From UBA1431 sp049324235 (GTDB lineage Bacteria; Bacillota; Clostridia; Christensenellales; UBA1431): a stretch of DNA of 64,000 bases. The translations under genes were made by a program, and so were the position numbers. Shown one piece after another: positions 25,875 through 34,477 of this stretch (position 1 is the first letter of the stretch; each line of letters opens with the position of its first letter). The notes beneath the pieces were generated by a model. The model was not told where the DNA came from, ran no database searches, and was given only the letters and a program-made list of their open reading frames with translations. Where the stretch lies: positions 9,260 to 73,259 of the forward strand of contig JBMOLJ010000056.1 of assembly GCA_049324235.1 (NCBI GenBank), read 5' to 3'.

Positions 25875-26852
25875 TTATTCGTACAGGGCGCAGACCGCGG
25901 CGGCCAGTTCCTTCATTTTTTCGGCAACACTCCCGGGAGATTCGATTTTCACCTTGTCGCCGAACTGGAACAGCCATGCGAGGAATACGGGGCTGACCTG
26001 TACGTTCAGGCTGGCGGCAAAATGCCCGTCACCGGCAGGAGACAAAACAACGTCCCTGCCGAACCGGTCGATAACCACGCCGATGAGCGATGCGTCGAAC
26101 ACCACGCGCACCGATTCCTGTTCGCCGGTAAACATCCCGAAGACGCGTTTGGCATATTCTGCGGCGTTGAGGTTTTTATCCTGCTCCTTGCGGGGCTGCT
26201 CCGTCACGGTAAGCTGGGCCATTTTATCCACCCTGAAATGGGCAAGAGAGCCGTAGCGCTCGTGATACGCCACCAGATAATAGTTTTCGTCGTACCATGA
26301 AAGCATGTACGGGCTTACACAGTATACTTCTCCCTGGCGCCTGAATTGCATCCTTTTATTCGCCGTATATTCATAGTATTTGAAACAGATCTGCCTGTCA
26401 GAAAGGATCGCCCTGAAGATTTCGTCCACATTATAATAGATGCTCTCGTTCATGGACTTCACGCGTCCAATGACGTATACCTGCCGCGCAAGCTTTTTGG
26501 CCTGTTCCCTGCTGGTCAGGCTCTCCAGTTTTTTGATCAGCTCGTTCGATTTCCTGTGTGTGATGAATTTGGAGCACTGTACGGCGTCAACCAGCAGTTT
26601 CAGCTCCGGGAGCTCAAACAGGCGGCTCCCGACGAAGTAGTTGTGCGTCCTGGTCTTGCGGCTCACGATATCCATGCCGATGCGGCGCAGTATGTCAATA
26701 TCGTCGTAGATGGATTTGCGCTCGGCGCAGATGCCGTAACCGCTGAGCTTTTCGATCATTTGCGGTACGGTAAGCGTGTTTTCCTCATCGGTCTGCTCCA
26801 ATATCTTCATAAGATACAGCAGTTTCAGCTTTGAATTCGCGCGTTCAGCCAT
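25875..26852 (-). CDS. WYL-domain transcriptional regulator
   Basis: This 325-residue protein has an N-terminal winged helix (KLLYLMKILEQTDEENTLTV, then YGICAERKSIYDDIDILRRI), a middle WYL domain (RRQGEVYCVSPYMLSWYDEN, YYLVAYHERYGSLAHFRVDKM) and a WCX C-terminal extension. WYL regulators bind ligands such as nucleic acids and control diverse accessory genes. ATG at 26852 follows CGGAGGA by 5 nt; the longer frame to 26927 lacks a site. It lies upstream of the DUF2971 and HD genes on the same strand and may control them. Confidence 0.9.
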   Translation of the reverse strand: MAERANSKLKLLYLMKILEQTDEENTLTVPQMIEKLSGYGICAERKSIYDDIDILRRIGMDIVSRKTRTHNYFVGSRLFELPELKLLVDAVQCSKFITHRKSNELIKKLESLTSREQAKKLARQVYVIGRVKSMNESIYYNVDEIFRAILSDRQICFKYYEYTANKRMQFRRQGEVYCVSPYMLSWYDENYYLVAYHERYGSLAHFRVDKMAQLTVTEQPRKEQDKNLNAAEYAKRVFGMFTGEQESVRVVFDASLIGVVIDRFGRDVVLSPAGDGHFAASLNVQVSPVFLAWLFQFGDKVKIESPGSVAEKMKELAAAVCALYE

Positions 26853-26984
26853 ACAATTCCTCCGAACGGTAAATTTGTAAAGCACACCGTGAAACGTGTC
26901 ATTGTAATATTTTCCATTTTTATACATAATCCTTTTTTAATTTTAATGAATTTATTCGATTATCCTTACCATGGAAATACCCCA

Positions 26985-27024
26985 TAAAAACAACAGCCAT
27001 TGCGCTTCCGTACACAATGGCTGT
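26985..27024 (-). terminator. Terminator of peroxiredoxin gene
   Basis: ACAGCCATTG pairs with CAATGGCTGT around a 12-base loop, followed on the minus strand by TGTTTTTAT. It lies 54 bp past the peroxiredoxin stop. Confidence 0.7.
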
Positions 27025-27077
27025 CTGCCTTTAAGGAACCTGTCCCCTAATAAGCGTTTTTCTGTTTTGCGCCGACC

Positions 27078-27767
27078 TCAAGGCTGCTTTTCCATAGTGT
27101 GCGGCAGCGGTTTGTAGCAGAACCACCAGTCCAGGCATTGCATCTCTCCGCGTTTTTGCTGTTCATAGCGTTCATTTTTTTCCTTGACCGTATTTGCCGG
27201 AGGTATGATGACGTCGCTGCCGACCATATTGTTTTTGGGCCAGTTTTCGGGTGTCGCAACATTATACATGGTTGCTGTCTGCAAAGCGTTTACCGAACGC
27301 CATATTTCCGAGATATTCCTGCCGATTTCCTGCGGATAGTATAATATCTGCCGTATTATGCTCTTATCGTCAACCACGAATACCCCGCGTACCGGCCGTG
27401 TGCCTTTATGCGGATGGATCATCCCGAGCTTATCTGCAAATCCACCCAGCGGATCGGCAATAATCGGGAACGTAATATCAACCCCCGTATTGTCTTTTAT
27501 CCATTCGATCCATTTCAAGTGCGCGTACACCTGATCGACGGACAAGCCGATCAATTCCGTGTTCATCTTCTGAAAATGCGCTTTCCATTGTTCAAAAGAT
27601 ACGAATTCCGTTGTACAGACGGGCGTAAAATCGCCCGGATGGCTGAAAAGTATGAACCATTTGCCGCTGTAATCATCCGGGAGCGTCTTTTGACCGAGCG
27701 TGGTATGTACGGTTACCTGTGGAAAGCGATCACCGATCGTCAGCTTTTTAGCCGCTTTATCTTCCAT
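27078..27767 (-). CDS. Peroxiredoxin (Prx6-like)
   Basis: This 229-residue thiol peroxidase reduces H2O2 and organic peroxides. The peroxidatic site is FSHPGDFTPVCTTEF with the catalytic Cys and the upstream Thr; RPVRGVFVVDDKSIIRQILY supplies the conserved Arg. The long C-terminal arm with CLDWWFCYKP is typical of the Prx6/1-Cys branch in anaerobes and archaea, which may use these extra cysteines for resolution. ATG at 27767 follows GGAGGGAAA. It is monocistronic, with a terminator downstream. Confidence 0.93.
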   Translation of the reverse strand: MEDKAAKKLTIGDRFPQVTVHTTLGQKTLPDDYSGKWFILFSHPGDFTPVCTTEFVSFEQWKAHFQKMNTELIGLSVDQVYAHLKWIEWIKDNTGVDITFPIIADPLGGFADKLGMIHPHKGTRPVRGVFVVDDKSIIRQILYYPQEIGRNISEIWRSVNALQTATMYNVATPENWPKNNMVGSDVIIPPANTVKEKNERYEQQKRGEMQCLDWWFCYKPLPHTMEKQP

Positions 27768-27841
27768 AGCGCCTTTCCCTCCTCATCGAAGAATAGGCTA
27801 CATCATATGCGTTTTCAAAGTCTATTGGGACCAGGCATTGC

Positions 27842-27872
27842 AAAAGCCCCCCGTTTAAAACGGGGGGCTTTT
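27842..27872 (-). terminator. Terminator after tRNA-Glu
   Basis: AAAAGCCCCCCG pairs with CGGGGGGCTTTT around a seven-base loop immediately past the tRNA 3' end; TTTT ends the minus-strand stem. Confidence 0.85.
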
Positions 27873-27876
27873 GATT

Positions 27877-27951
27877 TGGCACCTCCTAGGGGAATCGAAC
27901 CCCTGATACCGCCGTGAGAGGGCGGCGTCCTAACCGCTAGACTAAGGAGGC
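27877..27951 (-). tRNA. tRNA-Glu (anticodon CTC)
   Basis: The minus strand reads a complete cloverleaf from GCCTCCT to AGGAGGTG plus encoded CCA. The anticodon stem CCGCC/GGCGG encloses the loop CTCTCAC, giving anticodon CTC (codon GAG). The TpsiC arm contains GGTTCGATTCC. A terminator follows directly. Confidence 0.95.
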
Positions 27952-28048
27952 ACAATGCGCACGACTAAGATTTTACGATATTCGATGCTGATTTGTCAAG
28001 AGCTATACGCATATATTTTCTTCTGGCCGTGTCGCTTGTTAAAACATA

Positions 28049-28077
28049 GGAGTACGGGCGCCAAGCGCCCGTACTCC
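28049..28077 (-). terminator. Hairpin terminator after amt
   Basis: A perfect 13-bp stem (GGAGTACGGGCGC and its complement) with loop CAA lies 23 bp past the amt stop. The following minus-strand sequence TATGTTTT is a weak U-tract. Confidence 0.7.
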
Positions 28078-28100
28078 CAAGAATTCCGGAACACGCGAAA

Positions 28101-29333
28101 TTATGCCGAAGTGGGGTAGGCAGACTCGCCGTGTTCGGACTGATCCAGACCCAGTATCTCGTCGCTTTCCTCAACACGAACCTTCATGAAGAGGGAGATT
28201 ACCTTGAATATGATGAATGTTGCAACTGCCGCCAGTGCGATGGTCACACCGATACCGATGAGCTGTGGCCCGATCAGGCTGCCACCGAAGAATACGCCTT
28301 CGTTGGTTACAAGCGGGTTCACCGCCGATGATGCGAACAACCCTGTCGCAATGCCTCCCCATATTCCGCCGATACCGTGGCAGCCAAACGCATCCAGCGC
28401 GTCGTCGTAGCCCAGCTTCTTCTTCAATACGCTCACGCCCAGCCAGCAAAGCGGGCTGACCACAAGGCCGATGACAATCGACGCCCAAACCGGAACAAAG
28501 CCTGCCGCCGGTGTAATTGCAACCAGGCCGACAACTACGCCTGTTGCGGCGCCCAATGCGGTGGGCTTTTTGCTTACAATGGCCTCAACCGCCATCCAGG
28601 ACAGCATCGCCATAGCGGCCGCCGTAACCGTCGTAACCAGCGCGTGCGCCGCCAGACCGTTTGCGGCAAGCGCGCTACCCGCGTTGAATCCGATCCATCC
28701 AAACAACAGAAGCGCTGCGCCGATGAGCACGAACGGGATGTTGTGCGGCAGGATGCTCCCGAAGCTCTTGCGCTTCCCAAGCAGTATACAGGCGACCAGG
28801 CCCGATACGCCCGAACTGATGTGAACGACGTTTCCTCCTGCAAAGTCGAGCGCGCCGACGTTAAAGAGGAATCCGCCCGCACCCCATACCATGTGCGCCA
28901 GGGGGTAGTATACGATCAGCGACCATAAGCCAACGAAAACCAGCAACGCGCCGTAGCGCATCCTTTCAGCGAGCGCTCCCGTAATCAGTGCAGGCGTGAT
29001 GACCGCAAACATCATCTGGAACGCCGCAAAGAGCATGTGCGGCAGCGTCGTGCCGTACGTCGAACTCGGGTCCATCCCTACTGTGTTGAATCCGGCCCAG
29101 TCAAGATTGCCGAAAATTCCTGCGATGTCCGGTCCGAACGCGATGGAATATCCGATCAGCACCCACATCACGATCGCCAGACCAATGGTCCCGTACGACA
29201 TCATCATCGTATTAAGCACGTTTTTCTGCCTTACCATACCGCCGTAGAAAAAAGCCAGCCCCGGCGTCATGACCAATACCAATGCCGTGGCAACGATCAG
29301 CCACGCGGTATCGCCGGTGTTAATTTCAGGCAT
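28101..29333 (-). CDS. amt: Ammonium transporter Amt
   Basis: This 410-residue, 11-helix channel imports ammonium. Recognisable segments are MTPGLAFFYGGMVRQKNVLN, FAGGNVVHISSGVSGLVACI (pore His), DDALDAFGCHGIGGIWGGI (second pore His) and the cytosolic C-terminal EESDEILGLDQSEHGESAY that contacts PII proteins. No PII (glnK) gene is adjacent, which is unusual since the pair is often linked. ATG at 29333 has AAGGGAG upstream. Transcription starts behind an early hairpin (29425-29466), so expression is likely controlled by attenuation. Confidence 0.96.
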   Translation of the reverse strand: MPEINTGDTAWLIVATALVLVMTPGLAFFYGGMVRQKNVLNTMMMSYGTIGLAIVMWVLIGYSIAFGPDIAGIFGNLDWAGFNTVGMDPSSTYGTTLPHMLFAAFQMMFAVITPALITGALAERMRYGALLVFVGLWSLIVYYPLAHMVWGAGGFLFNVGALDFAGGNVVHISSGVSGLVACILLGKRKSFGSILPHNIPFVLIGAALLLFGWIGFNAGSALAANGLAAHALVTTVTAAAMAMLSWMAVEAIVSKKPTALGAATGVVVGLVAITPAAGFVPVWASIVIGLVVSPLCWLGVSVLKKKLGYDDALDAFGCHGIGGIWGGIATGLFASSAVNPLVTNEGVFFGGSLIGPQLIGIGVTIALAAVATFIIFKVISLFMKVRVEESDEILGLDQSEHGESAYPTSA

Positions 29334-29424
29334 GTGTCTCACTCCCTTTTCCCATACAAAATGATTCCAAAATAACAAAAACGAACAAGAAGCAAAAAAA
29401 TCACAGCCTCATTGCCCGTTTAAC

Positions 29425-29466
29425 AAAAAAGCGCTTTAGGGGAAACATATTTTTCCCTAAAGCACC
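29425..29466 (-). terminator. Attenuator-like terminator in the amt leader
   Basis: On the minus strand GCTTTAGGGAAA pairs with TTTCCCCTAAAGC (one bulge) around a short loop, directly followed by TTTTTT (29430-29425). It lies between the promoter at 29483-29511 and the amt start, so it would stop transcription after about 50 nt unless overridden. Confidence 0.75.
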
Positions 29467-29482
29467 TTCGCCTATGCATTAA

Positions 29483-29511
29483 ATTATATGCACCCGTATA
29501 AAAAAAGTCAA
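29483..29511 (-). promoter_or_regulatory. Sigma-A promoter of amt
   Basis: Minus strand: TTGACT (29511-29506), a 17-bp spacer and a perfect TATAAT (29488-29483). Start of transcription is expected near 29475-29480, only about ten bases before the attenuator hairpin. Confidence 0.85.
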
Positions 29512-29937
29512 TCCCTTTTTGCAGGATTTTGTTTCTATTCGTTCATTTTTTTTGCTTTTCTTTTCTGTTCAAAAAGGAAGCCTGGTTTTTTGATTCATCA
29601 TAACAGAGCGCGGCTTTTGTGAAAAACACCCTTTTTTCGCAATACTGTGTTTTCAAAAGAAATTCTTTTCACATAACACTCCGTTTGTTTTCACACGTTC
29701 AACATATTCATGGGTTATTCTTATTACGCCAAACAGCTTATGTAGCCTGCACCCCGTTGGAAGGCTTTTGCAATTGTTTATAACTGGTTGGATTTCAGTG
29801 GATTTCCATTAAATTTTCACGTAAAAACAGGATGGAAGTCAAAACTAAAAACAACACGGCTGCGATAAAGCTAAAAACTGTTAGAATGCTTTGATTATTA
29901 AACTTCAATAACAAAAAACCATCGGAGGTATATTCTT
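29512..29937. other. AT-rich intergenic region between amt and efflux operon
   Basis: Roughly 425 bp without a credible gene. It holds T-rich tracts and, at its right end, the strong ribosome site CGGAGGT of the efflux adaptor gene. I see no clear promoter for that operon, and no riboswitch I can name. Confidence 0.5.
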
Positions 29938-31596
29938 ATGAAGATTAAAGAAACAGGCAAAAAACTACTTGGACGTTTGAAGAACAAAAAATCCGGTAAG
30001 TTTCTGATCATCGGCGTCCTTGCCGTTGCGCTGGTCACTGTCGGCGTCATTACTTTTGCGGGAAGCAACACCGCGGCCAACGCAAGCGTAACGTATCAGG
30101 TCGTGTCGCTCAAAACCGGGGATCTGCAAAAATATGTTTCCGGTTCTGGAACACTGGCAGCCGGAACGGAAACATCCGTGCTCGCCCCTGTTGCGCTCAG
30201 CATCACTTCTATCGTTGCAGAATCGGGCGAAAGCGTACAAGCCGGCGATGTCATCGCAAACATTGACATTGCTACGCTGGATTCCGAAATATCCGCTTTG
30301 CGCTCCGAAATCAAGTCGCTGGATAATACGATTAAAAATCTGAGCGCGGATAACGATTCGACCGATATCATTACATCTTCCATGCCGGGCCGCGTCAAAC
30401 AGATTTACGCCAAGGCGGGAGACGAAGTGAATACGGTGCTGACCGAAAACGGAGCGCTGCTCGTGCTATCCACCGACGGCAAGCTTAAGTTCAGCTTTAC
30501 GCTGAAAGAGGCAACAACGCTGGAGATTGGAGACACACTCGACGTAACCATTCCGAATGTCGATACCTATGAAGGCACCGTCCAGGGCGTTTCCAGCGAC
30601 AGGAAGACCGTGACCGTTACGATTACCGATAACGGCCCGAAAGTCGGGGCAAAAGCCACCGCCGCGCTGGATGGCACAACGCTGGGCGCCGGGACGCTCG
30701 CAATCAACCACCCCATCACGGTCACGGCTTCGGGCGGTACGGTCAGCAAGCTTTATGTTGACGAAAACGACAAGGTATACAGCGGCACCTCCCTGCTCAA
30801 AGTGAAAAACCTCCCTGATTCGGAGGACTATGCGAGCACGGTGGCGCAACGCACAGCAAAAGCTAATGCGCTCGTATACGCGCAGCAAATCCAGGCGGCG
30901 GGCGCATTGGTGGCGCCCCGGGACGGCATCATTTCCTCTTCCTCGCTCAAGACGAACGGCTCCGTCAATAAAGGCGCTTCGATGTTCACCCTGAGTTCCA
31001 GCAAGACGATGGATCTTACGGTATCTATAGACGAACTCGATATATCGAGCATATCCGTGGGCCAGACAGCCACCGTTTCCGTAGACGCGGTTTCTGATAA
31101 AACGTACAACGCAACCGTGAAAAGCATCTCACAGGTGGGTACGGCATCCAACGGCGTGACCAACTATGATGTAAAGCTCTCCCTGCCCGATGCGGATGAC
31201 GCTTTGCGCATCGGCATGAACGCGACGGCTACGATCGTGACCGAGGAAAGCAAGAACGTGCTGATGGTGCCGCTATCCGCCCTGCAGAGCAATGGCAGCG
31301 AACAATATGTCTGGGTCTACACCGGTTCGCTCCCCAGCGATACTTCACAGGACCCAGGGCAGAAGGTAACCGTGACGACCGGCCTGTCCAACGATTCCTA
31401 TGCGGAAGTGAAGAGCGGCCTGACCTCCGATGACCAGGTGGTCGTCGTCACCGTCAAGTCAACAAGCTCCGATTCCACCAGCGGTAATATGAATCTAGGC
31501 GGACTGTCGGGCATGACCGGCCCGCAGGGCGGCGGTATGCAACGTAATGACGGCGGCGCTCCACCGGACAAGAGCTCCAACGGCTCCTCAAACTGA
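29938..31596 (+). CDS. MacA/HlyD-type efflux adaptor (membrane fusion protein)
   Basis: This 552-residue protein has one N-terminal transmembrane anchor (about 20-42), the biotinyl-lipoyl-like hairpin halves (VLAPVALSITSIVAESGESV and later VAPRDGIISSSSLKTNGSV), a coiled-coil-sized insert (ALRSEIKSLDNTIKNLSADN) and beta-barrel segments (LRIGMNATATIVTEESKNVL). The C-terminus is a Gly/Ser/Gln-rich tail (GPQGGGMQRNDGGAPP). It is the extracytoplasmic partner of the MacB-type ABC transporter encoded next (33 bp and then overlapping). In Gram-positives such systems export peptides or antimicrobials; the substrate is unknown. Confidence 0.9.
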   Translation: MKIKETGKKLLGRLKNKKSGKFLIIGVLAVALVTVGVITFAGSNTAANASVTYQVVSLKTGDLQKYVSGSGTLAAGTETSVLAPVALSITSIVAESGESVQAGDVIANIDIATLDSEISALRSEIKSLDNTIKNLSADNDSTDIITSSMPGRVKQIYAKAGDEVNTVLTENGALLVLSTDGKLKFSFTLKEATTLEIGDTLDVTIPNVDTYEGTVQGVSSDRKTVTVTITDNGPKVGAKATAALDGTTLGAGTLAINHPITVTASGGTVSKLYVDENDKVYSGTSLLKVKNLPDSEDYASTVAQRTAKANALVYAQQIQAAGALVAPRDGIISSSSLKTNGSVNKGASMFTLSSSKTMDLTVSIDELDISSISVGQTATVSVDAVSDKTYNATVKSISQVGTASNGVTNYDVKLSLPDADDALRIGMNATATIVTEESKNVLMVPLSALQSNGSEQYVWVYTGSLPSDTSQDPGQKVTVTTGLSNDSYAEVKSGLTSDDQVVVVTVKSTSSDSTSGNMNLGGLSGMTGPQGGGMQRNDGGAPPDKSSNGSSN

Positions 31597-31629
31597 AACC
31601 GTCAAAATAACCGCAAGGAGACATGATCC

Positions 31630-32316
31630 ATGATTATGATGCAAGATATTGGCAAGAAATACCACATGGGAGATCAGGACGTATATGCCCTTGACGAAGT
31701 ATCCTTCCGCGTGGAGCCGAACGAGTTCGTTGCCATCGTCGGCCCCTCGGGAAGCGGAAAATCAACGCTGATGAACATCATGGGCTGCCTGGATGCGCCT
31801 GACAGCGGCGTATATGCATTGGACGGCCAGCCTGTCGATCAATACAGCGATGACGAGTTGGCGCTGATCCGCAGCAAAAAAATCGGGTTCATCTTTCAGA
31901 GCTTTAATCTATTGAGCAAGCTCAATGCACTCGAAAATGTCGAGCTCCCCCTGATATACCAGAATGTCAAACCGTCCGAGCGCAGGGAGCGCGCGCTGCA
32001 GGCCCTGGAGTGCGTCGGGCTGTCCAACCGGATAAACCATAAACCGACAGAGCTGTCCGGCGGTCAGCAGCAGCGCGTGGCAATCGCGCGGGCACTGGCG
32101 AGCAAGCCTTCGCTCATACTGGCCGACGAGCCGACAGGAAACCTGGACAGCAAAACAGGAAAAGAGCTGCTCGCCATCTTCCGGCAGCTGCACGAAGGCG
32201 GCAACACCATCGTGCTCATCACGCATGATGATTCGATCGCGCATCAGGCGAAACGCCGGATATACATAGAGGACGGAAAAATCGTAAGAGACACAAAGGA
32301 GGTGCATTCATGCTAG
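31630..32316 (+). CDS. MacB/LolD-type ABC transporter ATPase
   Basis: This 228-residue ATPase has Walker A GPSGSGKSTLMN, Q-loop IFQSFNLLSKLNALENV, signature LSGGQQQRVAIARALA, Walker B LILADEPTGNLD and H-loop LITHDD. This is the MacB/LolD/FtsE-like family that drives mechanotransmission rather than classical substrate transport. AAGGAG precedes the ATG at 31630. It overlaps the permease gene by 7 bp, and forms a three-gene operon with the adaptor. Confidence 0.96.
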   Translation: MIMMQDIGKKYHMGDQDVYALDEVSFRVEPNEFVAIVGPSGSGKSTLMNIMGCLDAPDSGVYALDGQPVDQYSDDELALIRSKKIGFIFQSFNLLSKLNALENVELPLIYQNVKPSERRERALQALECVGLSNRINHKPTELSGGQQQRVAIARALASKPSLILADEPTGNLDSKTGKELLAIFRQLHEGGNTIVLITHDDSIAHQAKRRIYIEDGKIVRDTKEVHSC

Positions 32317-33521
32317 CGCAATCCCTGCGCATGGCCGTCAAATCCATTGCCGGCAATAAAATGCGCTCGTTTCTGACCATACTGGGCATCATCATCGGCG
32401 TGATTGCGGTTGTGGTGCTGGTGGCAATCGGCCAGGGCGCCAACTCCTCGGTGTCGTCCAGCATCGAAAGCCTGGGAACCAATTTGTTGACCGTAAACAT
32501 CATGGGTGCCCGCGACAGCTCGGTCACCATGGATGAACTGTACCAACTGGCGGCGGACAACGATTCGATTTCCGCTATCGCGCCCGCCATCACGCAAAGC
32601 GCAACCACCAAAGCGGGCGACAACGAATACACCGACGGCTCGATTATTGGCACGATACCTGGATACGACACCATCCGCAACCTGACCGTGGCAAGCGGCC
32701 GTTTCCTCAAGCAGCCCGATATCGACAACCGCAGCTATGTCGCCGTAATCGGCACGGATGTGGCCGACGAGCTGTTCGATTCCCGCAACGTCATAGGCAA
32801 CACCTTCCGCATGGACGGCTATGATTTCACCGTAATAGGGTTATTGGAAGAAGAAGGCTCGAGCACAAGCGGATCGAACGACAACAAGATTATCATACCC
32901 TTCACGCTTGCCGAAAGGATCTTCTTCACCCCCGGCATCAGCACGTTTTATGCATCCGCATCCTCATCGGCTGATGTATCCATGGCCGAAGCCGTGCTGA
33001 CGAACTACATGGACCAGAAGTTCGCCGCCGTCACAACCAGCAATACCTTTTCGGGCAGCGATACTTCAAATGATAATTATAAAATCTACAATCAAACCGA
33101 TATGCTCGACACCCTCGATTCGGCAATGAGCACCCTGACGCTGATGCTGGGCGGCATTGCGGCCATATCGCTGCTGGTGGGCGGCATCGGGATCATGAAC
33201 ATCATGCTCGTATCGGTAAGCGAACGGACGCGCGAAATCGGCATCCGCAAAGCAATCGGCGCAAAACGAAGGAACATACTCACGCAGTTTTTAATCGAGG
33301 CGCTGGTTGTGTGCCTGCTGGGCGGGGTATTGGGGCTTATCATATCGTTTGGCATCATGGAGATCCTGTCTCCCCTGCTCGATATGACCCTTACGCTCTC
33401 TGCTGGCATCGCAGAACTCGCCATAGGCTTTTCACTGGTCATCGGCCTGATATTCGGCCTCTATCCGGCAAACAAAGCATCAAAGCTCCACCCCATCGAA
33501 GCGCTGCGGTACGACGGATAA
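32310..33521 (+). CDS. MacB-type ABC transporter permease
   Basis: This 403-residue permease has the MacB layout: N-terminal helix (FLTILGIIIGVIAVVVLVAI), a large extracytoplasmic MacB_PCD domain rich in Ser/Asp, and three C-terminal helices of the FtsX type (LMLGGIAAISLLVGGIGIMN, then ISERTREIGIRKAIGAKRR-like coupling loop and EALVVCLLGGVLGLIISFGI). The ATG overlaps the ATPase gene. Together with the adaptor it forms a tripartite-like exporter; in Gram-positives it works without an outer-membrane channel. The downstream two-component genes may regulate it. Confidence 0.94.
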   Translation: MLAQSLRMAVKSIAGNKMRSFLTILGIIIGVIAVVVLVAIGQGANSSVSSSIESLGTNLLTVNIMGARDSSVTMDELYQLAADNDSISAIAPAITQSATTKAGDNEYTDGSIIGTIPGYDTIRNLTVASGRFLKQPDIDNRSYVAVIGTDVADELFDSRNVIGNTFRMDGYDFTVIGLLEEEGSSTSGSNDNKIIIPFTLAERIFFTPGISTFYASASSSADVSMAEAVLTNYMDQKFAAVTTSNTFSGSDTSNDNYKIYNQTDMLDTLDSAMSTLTLMLGGIAAISLLVGGIGIMNIMLVSVSERTREIGIRKAIGAKRRNILTQFLIEALVVCLLGGVLGLIISFGIMEILSPLLDMTLTLSAGIAELAIGFSLVIGLIFGLYPANKASKLHPIEALRYDG

Positions 33522-33652
33522 ATATTATTTCAGGTTGGGGGAGGCTTATCCCCCAACCGCCTATTTTGTCATTCTGAAGAGGCGATGCGACTGAAGAATC
33601 TAAAGATTATGACGGAAAAGGTTTTTCAACAGCCTACCCACACAGGCAATGG

Positions 33653-33684
33653 CCCTGATGGCAAACACGGGGGTTTGTCATCGG
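33653..33684. repeat. Imperfect hairpin related to the 42.1-kb palindrome
   Basis: CCTGATGGCAAAC faces GTTTGTCATCGG, a variant of the near-perfect inverted repeat at 42102-42131 (CCGATGACAAATCC arms). Both lie between genes and share TTTGTCATCGG exactly. Upstream, near 33568-33600, is a GTCATTCTGAAGAG...GAAGAATCT-like word. Confidence 0.4.
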
Positions 33685-33802
33685 TCACAAACTCTGCTAC
33701 ACTTTACATCATTAGCAAGGGAAAAGGGCTTGTGTGGTAACGAATCCAACCTGCTTTTAGAGACGGTACACTTTAAATACACATAACAGGGAGGGAAAAA
33801 CG

Positions 33803-34477
33803 TTGGCACATATCCTGATAGCCGACGATGAAGCGCGTATCAGATCGGTCATAAGAGAATACGCCGAGTTTGAAGGGCATGAAGTGACCGAGGCCTGTGA
33901 CGGCATGGAGGCCGTGGAGCTTTGCGAAAAAAACAATTTCGATCTGATGATACTGGATATCATGATGCCCAGGCTGGACGGGTTCTCCGCGTGCAAAGCC
34001 ATACGCAGGAACAAGGACATCCCCGTCCTGATGCTCTCGGCGCGCGGAGAAGAGTTCGACAAGCTCTTCGGTTTCGAACTCGGGATCGACGATTATGTCG
34101 TGAAGCCGTTCAGTCCGAAGGAACTGATGGCCCGTGTGAAGGTCATCCTCCAGCGCAACACCGCCACGCCTTCCTACTCCGCGCTCGAAAAGCGCGTGTT
34201 CGAAGGGCTGGAAATCGATTTCAAAGGCAAAAAAGTCGTTGTGGACGGCGAAGCCGTCGCGCTGACGCCCAAGGAATACGACCTGCTCTTTTTCATGGCG
34301 CAGCACCGCAACACCGCCTTTACCCGTGAAAACCTGCTTTCGAGCGTGTGGGGCTATACCTTCTTCGGCGATGACAGGACGGTGGATACGCATATCAAGA
34401 TGCTGCGGGCAAAGCTGGGGCCTTACCGGAAATTTATCATTACGCTGCGGGGGACGGGGTATAAATTTGAAGCTTAA
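33803..34477 (+). CDS. OmpR-family response regulator
   Basis: This 224-residue regulator has a receiver domain (ILIADDEARIRSV, phospho-acceptor Asp in LMILDIMMPRLDG, switch Lys in DDYVVKPFSPKEL) and a C-terminal winged helix (LTPKEYDLLFFMAQHRN, ENLLSSVWGYTFFGDDRTVD, LRGTGYKFEA). The start is TTG at 33803, behind GGGAGGGA. It overlaps the kinase gene by 11 bp. Placed directly after the efflux operon, it likely responds to an envelope signal and controls that exporter, which is inferred from position. Confidence 0.95.
   Translation: MAHILIADDEARIRSVIREYAEFEGHEVTEACDGMEAVELCEKNNFDLMILDIMMPRLDGFSACKAIRRNKDIPVLMLSARGEEFDKLFGFELGIDDYVVKPFSPKELMARVKVILQRNTATPSYSALEKRVFEGLEIDFKGKKVVVDGEAVALTPKEYDLLFFMAQHRNTAFTRENLLSSVWGYTFFGDDRTVDTHIKMLRAKLGPYRKFIITLRGTGYKFEA

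Noticed and set aside
24946..26852. WYL regulator plus DUF2971 and HD genes as a defence island
   Set aside because: WYL and DUF2971 proteins occur in defence loci, but no nuclease, helicase or toxin partner is present; position alone does not support the claim.
29431..29466. ANTAR-type antiterminator hairpin in the amt leader
   Set aside because: A paired hexaloop structure with A1 and G4 was looked for; the single hairpin loop does not fit and no first hairpin exists in the short leader.
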